DNA from: Planctomycetota bacterium
GTDB taxonomy: Bacteria; Planctomycetota; UBA1135; UBA2386
Length of the DNA stretch: 42,962 bases
Direction: 5' to 3'
NCBI GenBank assembly: GCA_020849665.1
Contig: JADLFX010000069.1
Coordinates: 1-42,962 of the forward strand
Shown here: positions 17,505 through 24,530 of the stretch, in pieces
How the letters are laid out: each line of letters starts with the position of its first letter
How positions within the stretch are numbered: the first letter of the stretch is position 1
Made by a program: the position numbers and the translations under genes
Notes under the pieces: model-generated
The model's database searches: none
The model's input: only the letters and a program-made list of their open reading frames with translations
What the model was told of the DNA's origin: nothing

Positions 17505-18389
17505 ATGGTCTGGCAGCTCAACATCGCGCGGGCGCTGCCCGCGCTCTCGATCGTGATGGCGCTGGCTCTGCCCGCGCAGGACCGCGAGGGTGGCAAGGGC
17601 GGCGAGCCGCGTCCGGCGGGCGCCGAGAAGGCCGTGCCGGCGCCGCAGGCGGCGCTCAAGGCCGCGGCGGCCCTGCTCGACAAGGTGACCGGCACCACCG
17701 GACCCGACCGGCTGGCCCGCCTGGAGGAGGCGGCCAAGGCCTACGAGCGGGTCGCGGGCGAGTTCGCGGGCGACAAGCAGACCGCGGCGCGCGCCTGGTA
17801 CGAGGCCGGCGACATCTGGCGGCGGCACGGCTCCCTGGCCCCGGCCGAGAAGGCGTTTGCCCAGGCGCTGGCGATCGACCCGGCGCGGTTCGGCGAGCGG
17901 GCCGCGCTGCAGCTCGGCAACATGCAGCGCCGCCTCAAGCGCTACGACGAGGCGATCGTGCACTATCGGCAGGCGGCGGGATTCAAGCCGGACTCGGCGC
18001 GCGCGCAGGAGGCCCGGCTGTGGATCGGGCGCACGCTGCAGGAGAAGGGTGCGCAACAGGAAGCGGCGGCGGCGTTCCGCGAGGCGGCCGACAAGGCGGA
18101 CAGCGCCGTGGAGGTGGTCGAGGCGTGCAACTACCTCGCCAAGAGCCTGCTCGCCCTCGGCGACGGCTCGGGGGCGCAGGCCGCGATCGACCGCGCCGCG
18201 CAGGCCGTGGAGACGGCCGAGGGCAAGGAGCAGGAGCGGGCGAAGCGCGAGTTCGACGACATGTCGGCACGCCGCGCCCTGCAGCGCGAGCGGGACCAGA
18301 AGCCCGAGACCAAGCGCGACGCCGCCGACCTCGAGCGCGGCGCCGGCGAGGGCCGCAAGACGGGCGCGAGCGCAGCGCCCAAGCGCTGA
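17505..18389 (+). CDS. Secreted TPR protein
   Basis: Encodes 294 residues from ATG at 17505, with the strong Shine-Dalgarno AGAGGAGGAG at 17491-17500. Residues 1-24 are a signal peptide (RALPALSIVMALALPAQ). TPR units lie at about residues 85-220 (ARAWYEAGDIWRRHGSLAPA, AALQLGNMQRRLKRYDEAIV, RLWIGRTLQEKGAQQEAAAA). The last 50 residues are charged and probably disordered (RERDQKPETKRDAADLERGA). It is expected to be periplasmic and to act as a protein-binding scaffold. It sits 34 bp after the sigma-factor gene, so the two probably share a transcript. Confidence 0.8.
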   Translation: MVWQLNIARALPALSIVMALALPAQDREGGKGGEPRPAGAEKAVPAPQAALKAAAALLDKVTGTTGPDRLARLEEAAKAYERVAGEFAGDKQTAARAWYEAGDIWRRHGSLAPAEKAFAQALAIDPARFGERAALQLGNMQRRLKRYDEAIVHYRQAAGFKPDSARAQEARLWIGRTLQEKGAQQEAAAAFREAADKADSAVEVVEACNYLAKSLLALGDGSGAQAAIDRAAQAVETAEGKEQERAKREFDDMSARRALQRERDQKPETKRDAADLERGAGEGRKTGASAAPKR

Positions 18390-18435
18390 GGCCGGCGCGG
18401 CCTCGGGCGGGGCCGCGCGCGGCGGTCGCCGGGAA

Positions 18436-18461
18436 CGCGGCGCCGCGGTTCCGGCGCCGCG
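18436..18461. terminator. GC hairpin between convergent genes
   Basis: Perfect 10-bp arms (CGCGGCGCCG and CGGCGCCGCG) around a 6-nt loop lie 47 bp after the TPR gene and 8 bp from the end of ugd, which converges on it. The position suggests a bidirectional terminator. There is no T-run on either strand. Confidence 0.45.
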
Positions 18462-18468
18462 GCCGCGC

Positions 18469-19770
18469 TCACTTCACGCCGATGCCGTAGTACGTGAACC
18501 CGAGCGCGCGCATGCGCGCGGGGTTGAAGATGTTGCGGCCGTCGAACACCACGGGCTGGGCGAGCGCCTTGCGGATCTCCTCGAGGTCGGCGTGGCGGAA
18601 CTCGTTCCACTCGGTGACCAGGATCAGCGCGTCGGCTCCGCGCAGCGCGCCCATGGCCGAGTCGGAGTAGCGCACCTTGTCGCCCAGGATCCGGCGCGCC
18701 TCCTTCATCGCCTCGGGGTCGAAGGCGGTCACCGTGGCGCCCGCCGCCAGCAGCTCGTCGATCACGACGAGGCTGGGAGCCTCGCGCATGTCGTCGGTCT
18801 TGGGCTTGAACGCCAGGCCCCAGACCGCGAAGTGCCGGCCGCGCAGCTCGCCGCCGAAGTGCTTGCGGACCTTCTGGGCCAGCACCTTCTTCTGCTCGTC
18901 GTTCACCTGTTCGACTGCGTGCACGACCTTGGGCGAGTAGCCGTGCTGCTCGGCGGCCTTCACCAGCGCGCGCACGTCCTTCGGGAAGCACGAGCCGCCG
19001 TAGCCGACGCCGGCGAACAGGAACGGGAAGCCGATGCGCGCGTCGCTGCCGATGCCCTTGCGCACGTCCTCGATGTTGGCGCCGACGACCTCGCAGATGC
19101 GCGCCATCTCGTTCATGAACGAGATGCGCGTCGCCAGCATCGCGTTGGCGGCGTACTTGGTCATCTCGGCCGACACCGGGTCCATCACCAGGACCGGCTT
19201 GCCGGTGCGCAGGAAGGGGGCGTAGAGGTCCTGCATCACCTGGACCGCGCGCGGGCTCTCCGAGCCGATCACGACGCGGTCCGGCTTCATGAAGTCGTCG
19301 ATCGCGGCGCCCTCCTTCAAGAACTCCGGGTTGCTCACCACGTCGAAGGGATGCCTGGTGTTGGCGGCGAGGATCTCCGCCACCTTGCGGTTGGTGCCCA
19401 CCGGCACGGTGCTCTTGGTGACCACCACCGTGTAGCCGGTCATCGCCTTGGCCACGTCCTGCACCGCGCCCAGGACGTACTTCAGGTCGGCGCTGCCGTC
19501 CTCGCCCTGCGGCGTGCCCACCGCGATGAACACCACCTTGGCATCCTGCACCGCCGCAATGGTGTCGGTGGTGAACGAGAGGCGGTCCTCGGCCACGTTG
19601 CGCAGAATCAGCTCCTCGAGGCCGGGCTCGTAGATCGGCACCACGCCGCGGCGCAGGGCGTCGATCTTCCGGGCGTCGACGTCCACGCAGGAGACGCGGT
19701 TGCCGGTTTCCGCGAGACAGGTGCCGACCACGAGGCCGACGTAGCCGGTGCCGATCACGGCGATCTTCAT
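18469..19770 (-). CDS. ugd: UDP-glucose 6-dehydrogenase
   Basis: Encodes 433 residues from ATG at 19770-19768. The N-terminal NAD-binding site is MKIAVIGTGYVGLVVGTCLA. TKSTVPVGTNRKV (near residue 118) and SNPEFLKEGAAIDDFMKPDR (near 146) are family blocks. The catalytic cysteine is C261 in GVGYGGSCFPKDVRAL. A C-terminal domain ends in VVFDGRNIFNP. The enzyme oxidises UDP-glucose twice to UDP-glucuronate, a precursor of acidic exopolysaccharides and of other nucleotide sugars. Length and motifs are standard. A 9-bp inverted repeat lies about 46-75 bp upstream of the start. No other surface-polysaccharide genes adjoin, though a DegT-type sugar aminotransferase is about 4 kb away. Confidence 0.95.
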   Translation of the reverse strand: MKIAVIGTGYVGLVVGTCLAETGNRVSCVDVDARKIDALRRGVVPIYEPGLEELILRNVAEDRLSFTTDTIAAVQDAKVVFIAVGTPQGEDGSADLKYVLGAVQDVAKAMTGYTVVVTKSTVPVGTNRKVAEILAANTRHPFDVVSNPEFLKEGAAIDDFMKPDRVVIGSESPRAVQVMQDLYAPFLRTGKPVLVMDPVSAEMTKYAANAMLATRISFMNEMARICEVVGANIEDVRKGIGSDARIGFPFLFAGVGYGGSCFPKDVRALVKAAEQHGYSPKVVHAVEQVNDEQKKVLAQKVRKHFGGELRGRHFAVWGLAFKPKTDDMREAPSLVVIDELLAAGATVTAFDPEAMKEARRILGDKVRYSDSAMGALRGADALILVTEWNEFRHADLEEIRKALAQPVVFDGRNIFNPARMRALGFTYYGIGVK

Positions 19771-20112
19771 GAGCGTTCGGTGGGAGCGTCTGGGAGAGGG
19801 TTGGCTGGAACGAAGGGGCCGGAGGCTAGCTCGCTTCTCCGGCCCAGGCAATTCGCCGTTCCGTGGCCCGCGGGCCCGGATGCGGCGGCGCGGGGGTCCT
19901 CGAGCCGGACGCGGGGGCGAGGCCGGGAGGGTGCCGCGCTGCGCGCTGGGGTGCGGGCGGGGACGACGGGGACCTCGGGGCGAGGGACGGTCCCGGTTCC
20001 TGCTGCGCGGGGCCTGGGCCGTCCCGGCCCGACACGCCGATCCGCGATCCGCCGGCGGCCCCGCTGCGTCCCCCGACTTGATCCTGGCACCCCGCGGAGC
20101 CGGACTCCTACG
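19771..20112. other. Divergent intergenic region upstream of ugd
   Basis: A 342-bp gap between ugd (minus) and a lipoprotein gene (plus). No gene is credible here. It contains the inverted repeat at 19816-19845 and must hold promoters for both flanking genes; I could not assign -35/-10 elements. Confidence 0.45.
19816..19845. promoter_or_regulatory. Inverted repeat upstream of ugd
   Basis: GGGCCGGAG and CTCCGGCCC are perfect 9-bp arms with a 12-bp spacer, 46 bp upstream of the ugd start codon. It could be an operator or a 5'-leader hairpin. No further evidence. Confidence 0.35.
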
Positions 20113-20613
20113 ATGCCCGCCATGCCACGGCCCGCGTCGATCGTCCTGCTGGCCCTGCTCGCCTCGTGCTCCGTGCCCGACGTGCCCGGCACCCTCGATC
20201 GCGAGTCGCCGCCCCAGGAACTCGGGCGGCCGGGCTACGTGCGCACCACCGCGCGCGTGGGCTCCTGGATCGGGACCCTCGTGGGCGGCGTCGTCTCGAT
20301 CGTCGTCCTGCCCATCACCTGGCCGATCTCGAAGCTGGTGGACGAACCCCTGGGCAAGTCGCAGGACGAGTTCCTGTTCATGCCGCTGACCATGGGCGCG
20401 TCTGGCGGCCACTTCCTCCTGGGCGCGCCCTTCGACGGCATCGACTGGATCTTCCGCCGCGCGTGGGTGGGCTCGGACATCGAGCCCGGCTACGAGTTCA
20501 CGCCGATGGCGCCGACGGCCCAGCCGCTGCCGCCCGGCGAGTTCCCGACCACGCAGCCGGCCGCGTCCCGGCCCGTGCCCGCCGGCCCGGCGACCCAGCC
20601 CGCCGCCCGCTGA
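20113..20613 (+). CDS. Putative lipoprotein of unknown function
   Basis: Encodes 166 residues from ATG at 20113, or 163 from the in-frame ATG at 20122; the second gives the cleaner signal peptide. The signal sequence ends in LLALLASC, with a lipobox Cys. Residues about 45-70 (VGSWIGTLVGGVVSIVVLPITWPI) are hydrophobic and may be a membrane-inserted or amphipathic hairpin. The last 35 residues are Pro/Thr/Ala-rich (PTAQPLPPGEFPTTQPAASR), a likely flexible linker. No recognised domain. It ends 48 bp before the tRNA gene. Confidence 0.7.
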   Translation: MPAMPRPASIVLLALLASCSVPDVPGTLDRESPPQELGRPGYVRTTARVGSWIGTLVGGVVSIVVLPITWPISKLVDEPLGKSQDEFLFMPLTMGASGGHFLLGAPFDGIDWIFRRAWVGSDIEPGYEFTPMAPTAQPLPPGEFPTTQPAASRPVPAGPATQPAAR

Positions 20614-20661
20614 GCGGCCGCCTTGCCCCCGACCGTGCGGCGGCTAGCCTGCCCGCGGCAC

Positions 20662-20738
20662 AGGCGAATAGCTCAGCTGGTCAGAGCACCTGCCTTACAA
20701 GCAGGGGGTCGCCGGTTCGAACCCGGCTTCGCCTACCA
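20662..20738 (+). tRNA. tRNA-Val (anticodon TAC)
   Basis: A full cloverleaf can be drawn: acceptor AGGCGAA pairs with TTCGCCT; D arm GCTC/GAGC; anticodon arm CCTGC-CTTACAA-GCAGG with anticodon TAC; a 5-nt variable loop; T arm GCCGG-TTCGAAC-CCGGC. The discriminator A is followed by an encoded CCA. Every stem pairs perfectly. Confidence 0.97.
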
Positions 20739-20764
20739 CCTCGCCCGGGGGCCGGGGCGCGCGC

Positions 20765-22042
20765 TCACGAGCTCCCGGGCTCCGTGCAGGCCTGGCTCCG
20801 CGCGAGGAGCAGCTCGCGCTCGCGGTCGTTGCGGGTGAGCGCGGCCGCGCGCTCGAACTCCGCGCGGGCCTCGGCACGCCGTCCCAGCCGGAACAGGAAG
20901 TCGCCGCGCACCGCGGGCAGCAGGTGGTAGCCGCGCAGCTGCGGCACTCCGGCCAGGGTGTCGAGCAGCACGAGGGCCTGCTCCGGCCCGGACGCCATCG
21001 ACACCGCCACGACGCGGTTCAGCGCCACCACGGGCGAGGGCGCGACCTCGAGCAGGCGGTCGTAGAGCTGCACGATGCGGGCCCACTCCGTGGTCTCGAC
21101 CGAGCGCGCCAGCGCATGGCAGGCCGCGATCTCCGCCTCCAGCAGATGCTTGCCCGGGGGACCGCCGAGGTCGCGGGCGCGCTGCAGGGCGGCGACGCCG
21201 CGGCGCACGAGGGTCTGGTCCCAGAGGGTGCGATCCTGTTCGGCGAGGCGCAGGATCGCACCCGACGGCCCGCGGCGCGCCCGCAGGCGAGATGCCTGGA
21301 ACTCCATCAGCGCGACGAGGCCGTGGACCTCGGGCTCGCCGGGCAGGAGGCCGGCCAGCACGCGGCCCAGGCGCAGGGCCTCGAGGCAGAGCGGCGGTCG
21401 GGTCCACTCCGCGCCGGCGGTCGCGGTGTAGCCCTCGTTGAAGATCAGGTAGAGCACCGCGAGCACGCCGGCGAGGCGCTCGCCGAGCGCGGCGCCGCGC
21501 GGCACCTCGAAGGGGACCCGCTGCTCCGCGAGGGTCCGCTTGGCCCGCACGATGCGCTGCGCGACCGTCGGCTCGCCGGTGAGGAACCCGCGCGCGATCT
21601 CCTCGGTGGTCAGTCCGCCGAGCAGGCGGAGCGTGAGGGCGATGCGCGCCTCCAGGGAGAGCACCGGGTGGCAGGTCAGGAACACGAGGCGCAGGAGGTC
21701 GTCGCCGATGGGGTCGTCGAGGGCTGCGTCCATCGCGTCCGTGGGATCCGCGCCGTCCGCCGCGCGCGCCCGGCCGATCTCCTCGTGCTTGCGCGCGCGC
21801 ATCCGTTCGTGGCGCACGCGGTCGACGGCCCGGTGGCGCGCCGCCGCCATCAGCCAGGCGCCCGGGTTCTCGGGGATGCCGGAGGCCGGCCACTGCTCCA
21901 GGGCGGCCAGCAGCGCGTCCTGGGCCAGGTCCTCGGCGACGCCGACGTCGCCGACGATCCGGGTCAGTCCGGCGACGATCCTGGGCGACTCGATCCTGTA
22001 GATCGCCTCGATCGCCGCCGGCACGTCGTGGGCCGAGGCCAT
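20765..22042 (-). CDS. ECF42-type RNA polymerase sigma factor with C-terminal helical extension
   Basis: Encodes 425 residues from ATG at 22042-22040, about twice the size of a minimal ECF sigma. Region 2 is at about residues 10-85 (VGVAEDLAQDALLAALEQW; GAWLMAAARHRAVDRVRHER) and region 4 near 135-185 (LTLRLLGGLTTEEIARGFLT; EPTVAQRIVRAKRTLAEQ). Residues about 190-425 are the long helical TPR-like extension of the ECF42 group (LYLIFNEGYTATAGAEWTRP is a conserved block). ECF42 genes are known to sit beside DGPF/YCII-type genes, and one lies 30 bp upstream here. In that group the extension is needed for activity and no anti-sigma factor is used. Confidence 0.92.
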   Translation of the reverse strand: MASAHDVPAAIEAIYRIESPRIVAGLTRIVGDVGVAEDLAQDALLAALEQWPASGIPENPGAWLMAAARHRAVDRVRHERMRARKHEEIGRARAADGADPTDAMDAALDDPIGDDLLRLVFLTCHPVLSLEARIALTLRLLGGLTTEEIARGFLTGEPTVAQRIVRAKRTLAEQRVPFEVPRGAALGERLAGVLAVLYLIFNEGYTATAGAEWTRPPLCLEALRLGRVLAGLLPGEPEVHGLVALMEFQASRLRARRGPSGAILRLAEQDRTLWDQTLVRRGVAALQRARDLGGPPGKHLLEAEIAACHALARSVETTEWARIVQLYDRLLEVAPSPVVALNRVVAVSMASGPEQALVLLDTLAGVPQLRGYHLLPAVRGDFLFRLGRRAEARAEFERAAALTRNDRERELLLARSQACTEPGSS

Positions 22043-22072
22043 GGCGTAGGGGGAGCGCGCCGCGCCTGCGCC

Positions 22073-22435
22073 TCAGGGCTCCTGCCCGGGCGGGCCCTCG
22101 TAGAGCGGGCGCAGCTCGCATTCGCCCCCGCCGAGCGCGCGCAGGAAGCGCGTGGTCCACTCGACCGCCTCGGCCATCGACTTCACCTCCAGGAGCGCGT
22201 AGGACGCGATCAGCTCCTTCGACTCGGTGAAGGGTCCGTCGAGGACCGTGACCTTGCCGCCGGTGAGGCGCACGCGCGCGCCCTGCGAGCTGGGCTGCAG
22301 CCCGTCGCTCGCCAGGAGCACGCCGGCGCGCGTGACCTCCTCCATGAACCTGCCACACCGCTCCAGCAGCTCGGGGCTCGGCGGCTCGCCCGCCTCGGAA
22401 CTCGCGTCGGCCCGCAGCAATCCTAGGACTCTCAT
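22073..22435 (-). CDS. DGPF-domain (YCII-related) protein
   Basis: Encodes 120 residues from ATG at 22435-22433. The diagnostic DGPF motif is at residues 66-69 (VTVLDGPFTESKE), followed by IASYALLEVKSMAEAVEW, a ferredoxin-like alpha/beta fold of the YCII superfamily. Enzymatic activity of DGPF proteins is not established. It lies between the DUF1579-type gene (130-bp gap) and the ECF42 sigma gene (30-bp gap), the usual partnership for this sigma group, and is expected to be under that sigma factor's control. Confidence 0.92.
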   Translation of the reverse strand: MRVLGLLRADASSEAGEPPSPELLERCGRFMEEVTRAGVLLASDGLQPSSQGARVRLTGGKVTVLDGPFTESKELIASYALLEVKSMAEAVEWTTRFLRALGGGECELRPLYEGPPGQEP

Positions 22436-22565
22436 GGTTCGTCTCCGTTCGATTCGTGGGTTGGGATGGATGCGTGCGCGCCCGGCGCGCGCCGGAGGGC
22501 CCCCCTTTCGCCGTCCGGCGAGGGCAGGGCCATCCTAGGACGGCCGGCGTCGGGTCGCGAACGGG

Positions 22566-23123
22566 TCAGCGCGTGCGGCGCTGGTATTCGATGCGGAACA
22601 GCTCCGTCTCCCGGCCGTCCGGGCGGACGACCTTGAACGCGAAGGTCCGCGCGCCCGCGTCGCGGAACACCGTGACGAGCACCGCCCGCGCGACCGTGCC
22701 GTCGGGGGTCGCCATGTCGCCGGCGAGGGTGAGCGTCTTCGTGGCCTGGTTGTAGGTCCCCTCGGTGACGAGGGGGCGTGGCGACATGGAATCGACCCAC
22801 ACGCTCACATAGCGGTTCCGCGCCGGGTCGTAGCTCGTGGTGCCCCGGCCCTCGTAGGCCTTGCCGCCGAACTCCGCCTGGACCTGCTCCAGCAGCCAGA
22901 GCCCGCCGATCCCGAGCTGGCAGCGCGAGGTGCCCTTGCGCGCGCCGTCCGGAGCGAACGCGAGGTCAAAGGCGCCTTCGCAGGCAGCGAGGAGATCGGG
23001 GTGCGGGCGGGACTGTGCCGCAGACGGCCCTTGCGCGGGACCGTGCGGGTCCGCGCCGAAGGCGCCGAGGAACGCAGCTGCGAGGATCCCGCTCAGGGTC
23101 GCGGCGGTGAGGGGAAGGAACAT
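22566..23123 (-). CDS. Secreted DUF1579-like protein
   Basis: Encodes 185 residues from ATG at 23123-23121. The first about 30 residues are a signal peptide (LTAATLSGILAAAFLGAFGA). The body has the DUF1579 pattern of a lipocalin-like beta sheet: CEGAFDLAFAPDGARKGTSR, GGLWLLEQVQAEFGGKAYEG, GTTSYDPARNRYVSVWVDSM, TYNQATKTLTLAGDMATPDG. Function is unknown; such folds often bind small hydrophobic ligands. DUF1579 genes recur beside DGPF/ECF42 genes in other bacteria as far as I recall. A candidate ECF42 promoter lies about 77-103 bp upstream of its start, making it the first gene of the operon. Confidence 0.8.
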   Translation of the reverse strand: MFLPLTAATLSGILAAAFLGAFGADPHGPAQGPSAAQSRPHPDLLAACEGAFDLAFAPDGARKGTSRCQLGIGGLWLLEQVQAEFGGKAYEGRGTTSYDPARNRYVSVWVDSMSPRPLVTEGTYNQATKTLTLAGDMATPDGTVARAVLVTVFRDAGARTFAFKVVRPDGRETELFRIEYQRRTR

Positions 23124-23199
23124 GTCTCTACTCCTGGTGGTCTGGGTTGCGGGTCGCGGCCGCAGGCCGAACTCCGGCCGGGTCGCGTCCCACCCACAC

Positions 23200-23226
23200 G
23201 TCGAACCAGGGCCCGCGGAATCGACA
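23200..23226 (-). promoter_or_regulatory. Candidate ECF42-dependent promoter of the DUF1579-DGPF-sigma operon
   Basis: On the minus strand TGTCGA (23226-23221) is followed by 17 bp and then CGAC (23203-23200). The ECF42 motif reported for Streptomyces is TGTCGA at -35 and CG(A/T)C at -10, so both boxes match at a normal spacing. Transcription would start about 70 bp before the DUF1579 gene. TGTCGA alone is not rare in this GC-rich DNA, so position and pairing carry the weight. Confidence 0.6.
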
Positions 23227-23227
23227 C

Positions 23228-23254
23228 GGAGATCCCACGGCCGGCGGGATCTCC
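23228..23254. promoter_or_regulatory. Perfect inverted repeat beside the candidate ECF42 promoter
   Basis: GGAGATCCC and GGGATCTCC are exact 9-bp arms with a 9-bp spacer. Read on the minus strand it ends one base before the -35 box, and it begins 51 bp after the stop of the DegT-type gene. It could be an operator for a second regulator or the terminator of the upstream gene; no T-run follows. Confidence 0.5.
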
Positions 23255-23305
23255 GGGGGCGCGGCGGAACGCCCGAGGGCGCGGGCCGATCGCCGCGGCG
23301 GCGGT

Positions 23306-24439
23306 TCAGCGCGCCGGCGCCGGCTGCAGCGCGGCCCGCACCGCGCCGACCACCTCCGCGATCTCCTCGGGGCGCAGCTCGGGGAAGATCGGCAGGGCCA
23401 GGTTGTCCAGGGCGGCGCGCTCGGCCACCGGGAAGTCGCCCGGCCGGTAGCCGAGGGACTGGAAGCAGGGCTGCTGATGGAAGGCGAGCGGGTAGTACAC
23501 CGCGCAGCCGATGCCCTTGGCCTGGAGCTGCTCGCGCACCGCGTCGCGCCTGCCCTGGGGCAGGTGCACGACGTACTGGTGGTAGGTGTGGCGGTCGGGG
23601 ACGTCCTCGGGCAGGCGCACGTCGCCGAGTCCGGCCTCGCGGAACAGCTTCGCGTACAGCGCGGCGTTGGCCCGGCGGCGCTCGGTGTAGCGCTCCAGGT
23701 GGCGCAGCTTCACGCGCAGCAGTGCGGCCTGCAGGGCGTCCATGCGGAAATTGCCGCCCACCACCTCGTGGCGGTAGAGCTCGCTCTGACCGTGGTTGCG
23801 CAGCCGCCGCACGCGCTCGGCGAACGCGTCGTCGTCGGTGGACAGGAACCCGCCGTCGCCGCAGCCGCCGAGGTTCTTGCTGGGGAAGGTCGACCAGCCG
23901 GCGGCCAGCCCGAAGGCACCGACGGGCCGGCCCTGGTAGCGCGTGCCGATCGCCTGCGCGGCGTCCTCGAAGAGCGCCACGCCGTGGCGGCGGGTGATCG
24001 CGCCGATCGCCTCCAGGTCGGCCGGGGCGCCGTACAGGTGGACGATCATCACGGCCTTCACGCGCGGGCGCTCGCGCAGCACCCGTTCCAGGGCCGCCGG
24101 GTCGATGTTGCAGAATCGCGGCTCGATGTCGACGAACACCGGCTTCGCGCCGGTACGCGCCACGGCGCCGGCGGTGGCGAAGAACGAGTAGACCGGCATC
24201 GCCACCTCGTCGCCGGGTCCGATGCCGTGCGCCATCATCGCCGCGAGCAGTGCGTCGGTGCCCGAGGAGAGCGCCACCACGTGGCGGCAGCCCAGGTAGG
24301 CGGCCAGCTCGCGCTCCAGACCCTCGACCTCGGGCCCCAGGATGTAGCGGCACGAGCGCAGCACGCCGAGCGCCGCTGCCTCCATCTCGGCTTGGATCTC
24401 GGTGTACTGGCGGGTGAGGTCGAGCAGGGGGACGGTCAT
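23306..24439 (-). CDS. DegT/DnrJ/EryC1/StrS-family sugar aminotransferase
   Basis: Encodes 377 residues from ATG at 24439-24437. PLP-enzyme marks: SSGTDALLAAMMAHGIGPGD near residue 58, FEDAAQAIGTRYQG near 157, and K188 in FPSKNLGGCGDGG as the Schiff-base lysine. The N-terminal VPLLDLTRQY and the C-terminal YYPLAFHQQPCF ... FPVAERAALDNLALPIFPEL are typical. Enzymes of this family transfer an amino group to nucleotide-linked keto-sugars for surface polysaccharides or natural products. The UDP-sugar substrate is likely but not shown. It follows the large SIS-domain gene by 91 bp on the same strand. Confidence 0.92.
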   Translation of the reverse strand: MTVPLLDLTRQYTEIQAEMEAAALGVLRSCRYILGPEVEGLERELAAYLGCRHVVALSSGTDALLAAMMAHGIGPGDEVAMPVYSFFATAGAVARTGAKPVFVDIEPRFCNIDPAALERVLRERPRVKAVMIVHLYGAPADLEAIGAITRRHGVALFEDAAQAIGTRYQGRPVGAFGLAAGWSTFPSKNLGGCGDGGFLSTDDDAFAERVRRLRNHGQSELYRHEVVGGNFRMDALQAALLRVKLRHLERYTERRRANAALYAKLFREAGLGDVRLPEDVPDRHTYHQYVVHLPQGRRDAVREQLQAKGIGCAVYYPLAFHQQPCFQSLGYRPGDFPVAERAALDNLALPIFPELRPEEIAEVVGAVRAALQPAPAR

Positions 24440-24530
24440 CCGGCCAGTATAGCCGTGCCACGCGCGCGCTCCTCCGCGCCGGGAGCACGCCGCGACCGGA
24501 CGGCGGCGCGATCCTCTGGCGGAGCGGCGC

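Noticed and set aside
20695..20877. Small open frame overlapping tRNA-Val
   Set aside because: It overlaps the tRNA gene and the end of the sigma gene; its 'GEAGFEPATPCL' end is the familiar false translation of a tRNA region.
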